DNA of 64,000 nt from CAUZJF01 sp965248605 (GTDB taxonomy: Bacteria > Chloroflexota > Dehalococcoidia > Lucifugimonadales > CAUZJF01), in assembly GCA_965248605.1 (NCBI GenBank), contig CBDFJV010000007.1, forward strand, positions 2,108,001 through 2,172,000, written 5' to 3'. Made by a program: the position numbers and the translations under genes. Below the pieces are notes generated by a model. It searched no databases. It was not told the origin of the DNA and worked only from the letters and a program-made list of their open reading frames with translations. Numbering within the stretch: the first letter of the stretch is position 1; the number at the start of each line of letters is the position of its first letter. Shown piece by piece: positions 58,319 through 64,000 of this stretch.

Positions 58319-59641
58319 ATGGACCTGAAACTAAAGATTGGCATCAGCTGGCGAGCAATCGGTGCGTTGTGCGCCGTGGCGCTTGCTGTCGTGTTGAGCG
58401 GAGTCGCCCTTGCGCAGCTCTTGCCAGGCGTGTCTGTCGTAGCTCCCACGGTTACGGGGCCCGTTACCAGCACGACTCAGTCGCTGACGGCTTCAGACCA
58501 ATCGATACAAGGAGTGGCGAGCGGCATCCCGGCGGCGCGAACCGACGCTTTCCTCGGTCCCACGACAACGACAGTTGCAGCGATAACAACGGGAGTGCCA
58601 ATCGCGCCTGCGCTTTCTTCGCTGGCTCCGGGCAATGTACAGATATCGCCCTTCTCCCTCGGCATCCAGGTGGTTCCGACGGGCATCTCGACGACGCCAA
58701 CTACCACGACGGTCTCGTCTCGGATGCTCGGTGTTCCGGAAGCCCCCGGCCTAGCGTCGATGGGATCATCGACCCCCACGGTTCCGCCTCGGACCCTCGG
58801 CGTCCCGATCACGCCCTCGGCATCGTCCTTGGGGACGAGCACAGCGGCCGTCGCGCCGAAGCTCTTGGGCGTGCCCGTAGTCCCCACAGCTTCGAACGTA
58901 GGCCCTACGACCTCGACAGCAACCGCTTCTACGGCGGCGCCAGTCCCAACAAGCACCGATAGCCTAGCTTCTACGCCGCTGGTTCAGGCATCCACGAACT
59001 CTGTCCTCTTGCGTATCGTCAACGGCACACCTATCGTCGCGGTCACGGGGCCGGCTACTTCGACGCAATCGGTGACGCCGTCCGTTTCGACGCCTCTCCG
59101 AATCGTAAACGGCACTGTCCTGGCCCTCGCGACCATCCAAGGCACATCAACCACGACGGTCGGCCCAGCCGTCGCCACGCTGCTTAAGCTCAGAAGCGGT
59201 GCAGCTCTTCCAACACTGGCGACGCTCGGGACGTCGACGTCTGCCGTCGCGCCGGGCGTCGGTACCTTACTCCACCTGCACAACGGCGTTGCCTTCGCGA
59301 CGTTGGCGGCCGGCGGCAGTTCGACGAGCGCGACGACCCAGTCGGCTTCGAGTCCGTTGCTGCTCAGGAACGGCGTCGCTTTGCCGTCGCAACAGACGGC
59401 TGGGACGTCCACTCTGACCGTGGCCCCGGGCATTTCCGAGCTGCTCCTCCTTCGAAACGCCGTGGCGTTACCCATCGTCCAGGCCTTGACGCCCGCATAC
59501 ATCGGCGACCCGCCGTCGCCCGTGCCCGGAGTAACCACCCCCGGGCTGGTAGCGATGGCCGCCCTACTTGTGGCCGCGCTCGTATATCGAAGTCTACGAC
59601 AAACGAGTCGGAAACTGCCGCAGAAGCGGTTTCACTCGTAG
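58319..59641 (+). CDS. Ser/Thr-rich repeat surface protein with C-terminal sorting-type anchor
   Basis: A 440-residue protein: N-terminal signal/TM (~13-33), then low-complexity Ser/Thr/Val/Pro sequence made of two repeat sets. Set A (residues ~137-205): about three 23-residue units starting LGVP. Set B (residues ~230-390): about six 29-30-residue units starting L(R/K/H)xxNG and containing GTSTxxVAPG. The C-terminus PSPVPGVTTPGLVAMAALLVAALVYRSLRQ resembles a PEP/IPTL-CTERM-like anchor: Pro-rich motif, TM, basic tail. Probably a surface stalk or adhesin-like protein (inference). The kinase gene starts 2 bp after its stop. Confidence 0.65.
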   Translation: MDLKLKIGISWRAIGALCAVALAVVLSGVALAQLLPGVSVVAPTVTGPVTSTTQSLTASDQSIQGVASGIPAARTDAFLGPTTTTVAAITTGVPIAPALSSLAPGNVQISPFSLGIQVVPTGISTTPTTTTVSSRMLGVPEAPGLASMGSSTPTVPPRTLGVPITPSASSLGTSTAAVAPKLLGVPVVPTASNVGPTTSTATASTAAPVPTSTDSLASTPLVQASTNSVLLRIVNGTPIVAVTGPATSTQSVTPSVSTPLRIVNGTVLALATIQGTSTTTVGPAVATLLKLRSGAALPTLATLGTSTSAVAPGVGTLLHLHNGVAFATLAAGGSSTSATTQSASSPLLLRNGVALPSQQTAGTSTLTVAPGISELLLLRNAVALPIVQALTPAYIGDPPSPVPGVTTPGLVAMAALLVAALVYRSLRQTSRKLPQKRFHS

Positions 59642-59643
59642 CG

Positions 59644-60588
59644 ATGAGCGAGACCGGCGAGAGTCGTGCTTTCGACGATATGGCGAAGGAGCAACTTGCC
59701 ATCTACGCGAAGGAGCTCCAGCAGCTCCACGCCGAGACGAGCCGCCTCCGTACGAAGCTGGCCGAAGCCGACCAGAGAGTCGAGCAGGCGGGTCGGGTTG
59801 GCCGGTACACGCTGGGCGAAAGGATAGGCCACGGAGGAACGGCTGTCGTCTACAAGGGGCTGGACCCTGAGCTTGGTCGTGAGGTGGCAATCAAGGTCCT
59901 CCACTCCTATTTTATCGAGGAGCCGCGGTTCCTGCAGCGGTTCCGAAACGAGGCGGCAACGGCCGCCAAGCTCACTCATCCGAATATCCTCCACGTCTAC
60001 GACTTCGGTGAGACTGAAGGCTCCGTCTACATCGTTACGAACTACTTACCAGGCGGGACCCTCGACGACCGTTTTGGCGGAAGGCTCACGACAGCTGAAG
60101 TTATGGAGTTCGCCTCGCCTATCGCCTCCGCGCTCGACTACGCGCACGAGAGAAGTGTCGTACACCGGGACCTGAAGCCGGGCAACATCCTGTTGGACAC
60201 CGACGGAACACCGATTCTCGCGGATTTTGGCATCGCGAAGGTACTTGGCGAGGGCGTCGGTCCAACCCTTACGAAATGGACCGTCGGTACGCCGGAGTAC
60301 ATGTCTCCAGAGCAAGCGTTGGGGCAGGCCGTGGATCACAGGTCCGACATCTACTCGTTCGGGGTGCTGGTCTATCAGGCTCTCCTGGGCCGCCTTCCGA
60401 TCACGGGTCAGACCCAGGTTGGTACACTACTCGCTCACGTTCGTGGAAGCATCACCCGGCCGAGCGCCGTAGACCCGCAGATAGATCGTGATACGGAGAC
60501 CGTCCTCATGAAAGCCCTCGCGGCGACGCCGGACGAGCGGTTCCAGAAGGCCACGGAGTTTATCGAGAGCCTCGCAGCGGCCGCCTGA
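59644..60588 (+). CDS. Hanks-type Ser/Thr protein kinase, cytosolic
   Basis: A 314-residue kinase with an N-terminal coiled coil (residues ~12-50, heptads in EQLAIYAKELQQLHAETSRLRTKLAEADQ). The catalytic core has GHGGTA (62-67), Lys84 in VAIKVL, a Glu in the C-helix (FRNEAATAAKL), HRDLKPGN (Asp176), DFG (194-196), GTPEYMSPEQ and SDIYSFGVLVYQALLG. There is no TM segment or PASTA domain. Fourth gene of the cluster 56830-60588, 2 bp behind the repeat protein, so probably co-regulated; a substrate among these proteins' cytosolic tails is possible. Confidence 0.88.
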   Translation: MSETGESRAFDDMAKEQLAIYAKELQQLHAETSRLRTKLAEADQRVEQAGRVGRYTLGERIGHGGTAVVYKGLDPELGREVAIKVLHSYFIEEPRFLQRFRNEAATAAKLTHPNILHVYDFGETEGSVYIVTNYLPGGTLDDRFGGRLTTAEVMEFASPIASALDYAHERSVVHRDLKPGNILLDTDGTPILADFGIAKVLGEGVGPTLTKWTVGTPEYMSPEQALGQAVDHRSDIYSFGVLVYQALLGRLPITGQTQVGTLLAHVRGSITRPSAVDPQIDRDTETVLMKALAATPDERFQKATEFIESLAAAA

Positions 60589-60645
60589 TTAAGGTCGTTG
60601 TCGACGCGCCTGCCGGAGGCACACGCCCCACGAAACCAGTCCGTC

Positions 60646-61575
60646 ATGGTTACCGACGAATTCCGCACGACGATCACCGCTACGTAGGGGCAGGCCGGCG
60701 CTGACTGGCTCGACCAGCTGCCCGCCATCATCCAACGCTGTGCCGAACGATGGGACCTGACGGTCCTGCCACCTTTCGACAAGTTCTCGTACAGCTACCC
60801 GGCTCCAGCCGTGCGAGCCGACGGGACCGAAGTGGTGCTGAAGCTAGCCTTTGCCCCCGACGATTCCGAGGGTCCGTTGCCCACAGGCTTAGCGCTAGAG
60901 GCGGAGATAGAGGCGCTCAGGGTTTTCGACGGTCGCGGCTGCGTGAAGCTGCTCGACGCGGACGCCAACCTCGGCGCCATGGTGCTCGAGCGACTCAACC
61001 CCGGCGAGCAGCTCATTGCAGTGAAAGACGATGCGCAGGCGACGTCCATAACTGCCGAGTTGATCCGCCAGGTGCCGAGGCCCGTGCCGCCAGGCACCGA
61101 GTTTCCGGTCTACGCGCAGTGGGCCGAGGGACTGAATAAGCTAAGGGACCGCTTCGACGGCGGGACCGGGCCCGTGCCGGAGCTGCTGGTTGAAAGGGCT
61201 GAGACCTTGTTCGCCGAGTTGTTCGCCTCCCTCACAAAGCCCATGCTCTTGCATGGCGACCTGCACCACTACAACATCTTGTCCGCGAAGCGCCAACTCT
61301 AGCTCGCCGTCGACGCCAAGGGTCTGGTCTGCGAGCGGGAATACGAACCCACCCCGTTCTTGCGTAACAACTGGGCAGACCAGCCCGAACCCAAGAAATT
61401 GTTGGCCAGACGCGTTGACCAGTTCGCGGACGAGTTGGGCCTCGACCGGTGGCGCGTGGTCGCATGGGCCCTATGCCACACTGTGCTCTCGATGTGGTGG
61501 AACGTCGAGGACTACGACAGGGTGTCCGACTTCGAAATCGAACTCGCCGAGATGTTCTCGAGGCTACTGAAGTAG
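60646..61575 (+). pseudogene. APH(6)-type aminoglycoside/hydroxyurea phosphotransferase with two in-frame TAG codons
   Basis: ATG at 60646 opens one long frame to TGA-terminated 61575 that encodes a PF04655-like kinase: FDKFSYSYPAPAV, GTEVVLKLAF, MVLERLNPGEQL, the catalytic loop LLHGDLHHYNIL, DAKGLVCEREYEPTPFLRNNW. TAG at 60685 interrupts the N-terminus (residue 14) and TAG at 61300 falls where homologues have a Trp (R-Q-L-*-L-A-V-D). No other defect is seen. Because TAG ends many normal genes here, general readthrough is unlikely. Gene decay or sequence error is the likely reading. Confidence 0.7.
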
Positions 61576-61606
61576 GCGTTGCATCGGACCGCACATCAGA
61601 TGTCCA

Positions 61607-62689
61607 CTACGGCGCCGGGATGAGCTTCAGGCACACAGGCATCGATACTTCGGCCACTTGTCCGGTCGCCGCGAGCCTGCCCGTCTCGCTGTCGATTCGG
61701 AACGTGACGATCGTGCCGGTGTCCTGGTTTGCCGCCAACAGGAACGTGCCCGTCGGGTCGATGGCGAAATTGCGTGGCGACTCGCCCTGCGTCGACTCGT
61801 GGCCGACGTACGTGAGGCGGCCGCTGTTCTCGTCGATGCCGAAGATCACGATGCTGTCGTGTCCGCGATTGGAGCCGTAGACGAACCTCCCGCCAGGCGA
61901 GACGTGGATGTCGGCGGTGTAGCTTTCGCCGTCGAAGTCGTCGGGCAGCGTCGAGACGGAATGTACTCCTTCGAGCGTGCCGCTCGCCTCGTCGTAAGCG
62001 AACGCGGTAATCGTATTGCCGATTTCGTTGATCACGTACGCGTATCGACGATTCGGGTGGAAGTCGAAGTGGCGTGGCCCGGCACCCGGCTCCACCTTGG
62101 TCCAAGGCTGTTCATTGGGCACGAGCCTGCCGTCCGACAGATCGAGTTTGTAGACCATGACCTTGTCTTGTCCAAGGTCGGGCACGATGGCGTACCGATT
62201 GCCGGGGTCCACAAAGACGGAGTGGGGGTGAGGCTCTTGCTGCCGCTCGGGGTTGACGCTGGAGCCCTCGTGCTGCACGAAATCGGAGGCTTCGCCTAGC
62301 CGACCGTCCGTCTCGACGGGCAGGACCGTCACTCCACCGCCGGTATAGTTCGCCGCCAGGACGTACCGGCCTGTATTGTCGACGGACAGATGGCACGGCC
62401 CGTTGCTCTTGGTGGACTTGCTATTCAGGGCCGTCAGTTCGCCGGTCTCGGCGTCGATGGAGAAAGCGCTCACCGCGCCCGTGGGCTGGCCTTCGGCTGC
62501 CGAGGCTTCGTTAACCGCGTAGAGATTGCGCCGCTCAGGGTCGATCGCCAGAAACGAGGGGTTCTTGAGGCCCGTCGCCACACTCAAATATTTGAGCGCG
62601 CCGGAAGACATGTCCAGCCGGTAGACATAGACTCCTTCACTGCCGCCGCCTGTGTAGGTCCCGATGTATACCAAGTAGTCTTGTGTCAC
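61607..62689 (-). CDS. Lactonase family protein (6-phosphogluconolactonase-like, YbhE type)
   Basis: A 360-residue seven-bladed beta-propeller: YIGTYTGGGSEGVYVYRLD, NPSFLAIDPERRNLYAVNE, GPCHLSVDNTGRYVLAANYTGGGV, HPHSVFVDPGNRYAIVPDLGQDKVMVY, GPRHFDFHPNRRYAYVINE, FVYGSNRGHDSI and ESPRNFAIDPTGTFLLAANQDTG. The Glu/Arg/His positions match the cycloisomerase-2/YbhE lactonase group. It probably hydrolyses 6-phosphogluconolactone or a related sugar lactone. GTG start with GGAGGA 7 bp upstream. Confidence 0.88.
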   Translation of the reverse strand: MTQDYLVYIGTYTGGGSEGVYVYRLDMSSGALKYLSVATGLKNPSFLAIDPERRNLYAVNEASAAEGQPTGAVSAFSIDAETGELTALNSKSTKSNGPCHLSVDNTGRYVLAANYTGGGVTVLPVETDGRLGEASDFVQHEGSSVNPERQQEPHPHSVFVDPGNRYAIVPDLGQDKVMVYKLDLSDGRLVPNEQPWTKVEPGAGPRHFDFHPNRRYAYVINEIGNTITAFAYDEASGTLEGVHSVSTLPDDFDGESYTADIHVSPGGRFVYGSNRGHDSIVIFGIDENSGRLTYVGHESTQGESPRNFAIDPTGTFLLAANQDTGTIVTFRIDSETGRLAATGQVAEVSMPVCLKLIPAP

Positions 62690-62859
62690 GTCTGTTTCCT
62701 CCAGGACTTTGGATGGTGGATTCTCTGAGCGGCGAGGTCGCCGGCCTTGGCGTCACAACTTCGCGGGCAGATTTTACGACATCCCATCCCGCTCGACTAT
62801 AGTGTAGGGAATCGGACAGATCAACATGGCCTGCCCCCAACCCCTGTGGGAACCCAGGC

Positions 62860-63648
62860 CTAGGCTGAGACCTGCCAGAGGGCGCCGATTAGCATCGCGA
62901 CGCCCGCTATCAGCACGAACGCTCCGAAGTTGATCTTGGCCGCCAGCTCGGTCAGCACCTTTATCGTGATCAGCCCGACGACGAAGGCGACCAGCGCCGC
63001 GATGGCCATTTCGGAGGTGACGGCGAAGCCTGTGTCGAGGCCGGCGTAAAGGGCAGCGCCGACGCCGGCCGGCACGCTCATGAGGAAGCTTAGGACCAGA
63101 GCTTCGCGGCGATCAAGGCCCCTTCCCAGCAGGACAGCGACGGTCAGGCCCGAGCGGCTCAGCCCCGGAAGCACGGAGAAGCCCTGCGCGACCCCTGCCA
63201 GCACTCCGTCCAGGGGCCCGAGATCGTCGGCATTCCGGGTGCCTGAGCTCTTGCGCCGCAGCTGGACGACTCCGGTTATGAGCATGAGGGCGCCGACAAC
63301 ACCCATGGCGGCGTTTCCCGCCAGCTCCGACGCCTCGGATAGGGTCAGTATCAGCGGCAGGCCAATCAAACCGCTGACCACCGTCGAAACGACCAGGTAC
63401 AAGACGATAGGCGAAGGTTTCGTCGGTTGGCTTACGACGTTTCTTAGGATATCTACGATCTCTCGACGGAACACGACCAGCACACACGGTACGGTGCCGA
63501 TGTGGAGCCAAAGGGCGAAGCTGACGCCTTCGCTTAACGGGCTTCCGTTGATGAAAGTGAAGGCGGCCGTTACGGCCCCTTCGGAGCTGACGGGCAGCCA
63601 CTCGAACAGCCCCTGCAGCAGACCCAGAAGGACGGCTGAGCTTTCCAA
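62860..63648 (-). CDS. uppP: Undecaprenyl-diphosphatase UppP/BacA-like
   Basis: A 262-residue polytopic protein with about eight TMs. The first signature is GLLQGLFEWLPVSSEG (E/Q-rich motif near residues 9-24) and the second is LPGLSRSGLTVAVLLGRGL (PGxSRS). It recycles undecaprenyl diphosphate for cell-wall and glycan carriers. The start is TTG. It overlaps neither neighbour; the stop of the zinc-ribbon gene is 1 bp upstream. Confidence 0.88.
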   Translation of the reverse strand: MESSAVLLGLLQGLFEWLPVSSEGAVTAAFTFINGSPLSEGVSFALWLHIGTVPCVLVVFRREIVDILRNVVSQPTKPSPIVLYLVVSTVVSGLIGLPLILTLSEASELAGNAAMGVVGALMLITGVVQLRRKSSGTRNADDLGPLDGVLAGVAQGFSVLPGLSRSGLTVAVLLGRGLDRREALVLSFLMSVPAGVGAALYAGLDTGFAVTSEMAIAALVAFVVGLITIKVLTELAAKINFGAFVLIAGVAMLIGALWQVSA

Positions 63649-64000
63649 CTATCGCTGAGTCCTGCCGCAGTGAGGGCACTTGGTGGCGCCCGGCTCGACG
63701 AGTGCCTTACAGAACACGCAGGGAGACCAACTTTGCGACGGTGACGAAGGCGCCCGCGCCGACCGGAGGGTGACCGTGAGGTGATTGCCTTCGTCAGCGC
63801 CATTCTTGTCCTCGTCGGTCGAGGGCCCGACACTGGCGACGCCTTCCAGGTTGTTTAACATGTGCAGCAGAGGCGTAGGCTGACGAAGCAGGAGCCGGAT
63901 GTCCACGCCTCCTTCGGTGCTGTTGGTGACCCGCAAAACGCGGACCTCCGACAGGTACCGTAGCTGTTGGAGCAGATTCAGTTCGAGCTGCCTATCGGCC
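63649..64000 (-). CDS. Zinc-ribbon protein, N-terminus beyond the window
   Basis: The frame is open to the window edge. The visible part has LELNLLQQLRYLSEVRVLRVTN, GGVDIRLLLRQPTPLLHMLNNLEGVASVGPS, a Ser/Ala linker and a C-terminal zinc ribbon CVFCKALVEPGATKCPHCGRTQR. The middle resembles alpha/beta regulatory domains in which a strand is followed by PxPLLxxLxxLxGV, but I cannot name it. It abuts uppP (1-bp spacing), suggesting one transcript. Confidence 0.6.
   Translation of the reverse strand, partial: ADRQLELNLLQQLRYLSEVRVLRVTNSTEGGVDIRLLLRQPTPLLHMLNNLEGVASVGPSTDEDKNGADEGNHLTVTLRSARAPSSPSQSWSPCVFCKALVEPGATKCPHCGRTQR

Noticed and set aside
60685..61302. TAG recoding (pyrrolysine or suppressor-based readthrough)
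   Set aside because: Several normal genes here end in TAG at family-typical positions, so general recoding is unlikely; kept only as a low-probability alternative.

Overview
The window is 64 kb of GC-rich bacterial chromosome, almost certainly Chloroflexota and probably close to the SAR202/Dehalococcoidia branch. That placement is inference. It rests on the pairing of a DUF2298 (Chlor_Arch_YYY) membrane protein with a TIGR03663-type glycosyltransferase, LL-diaminopimelate aminotransferase (DapL), an archaeal-type phosphoglycerate mutase (ApgM), a CRTAC1/FG-GAP protein, a DUF6391 protein, frequent TTG and GTG starts, and many REP-like GC palindromes between genes. Most genes are core housekeeping genes; the accessory part is mainly 50.8-61.6 kb.

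Layout. 0-11.3 kb: end of a DAHP synthase, an FG-GAP lipoprotein, a mandelate racemase-family enzyme, rsfS, an SDR, a DUF925 nucleotidyltransferase, then TIGR03663 glycosyltransferase, HIT hydrolase, DUF2298 protein and ftsY on the minus strand. 11.3-12.8 kb: a repeat-rich non-coding stretch ending in a leader-like element with a broken helix-turn-helix gene. 12.8-18.6 kb: argC, an exported protein, tRNA-Glu, ligA and recF. 18.6-31.8 kb: a minus-strand purine block (guaA, ABC transporter, purD, a permease-CRTAC1 fusion, purE, purB, purC, DUF3105, purS) ending in an ATPase/STAS regulatory pair. 31.9-42.3 kb: plus-strand tsaC, a degenerate prenyl synthase, lower glycolysis (pgk, apgM, tpiA), miaA, dapF, dapL, hflX and a DNA glycosylase. 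42.4-43.7 kb: a wHTH/TIR-like gene with a small upstream partner. 43.8-50.6 kb: an S41 protease, smpB, a small HTH protein, DUF6391, tRNA-Arg, typA and a DEAD-box helicase.

50.8-64 kb: a DDE (rve) insertion sequence, then an IS1380 element sitting inside a small exported-protein gene; removing the element restores the reading frame exactly. After two small proteins and a GNAT enzyme comes a tight plus-strand cluster: a small signal-peptide/TM protein, a Vgb-like beta-propeller, a Ser/Thr-rich repeat surface protein with a C-terminal anchor, and a cytosolic Hanks-type kinase. This cluster is the best candidate here for an undescribed system. A phosphotransferase with two in-frame TAG codons, a lactonase, UppP and a partial zinc-ribbon protein end the window.

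Two cross-cutting observations deserve attention. recF and hflX both lack any ATG, GTG or TTG at the position homology requires, yet both have an ATC codon there with a well-spaced Shine-Dalgarno sequence. Between 54.6 and 61.3 kb, four genes carry single-base disruptions (two apparent 1-base deletions, one C7 homopolymer shift, one gene with two amber codons). These could be real gene decay, phase variation or consensus error.
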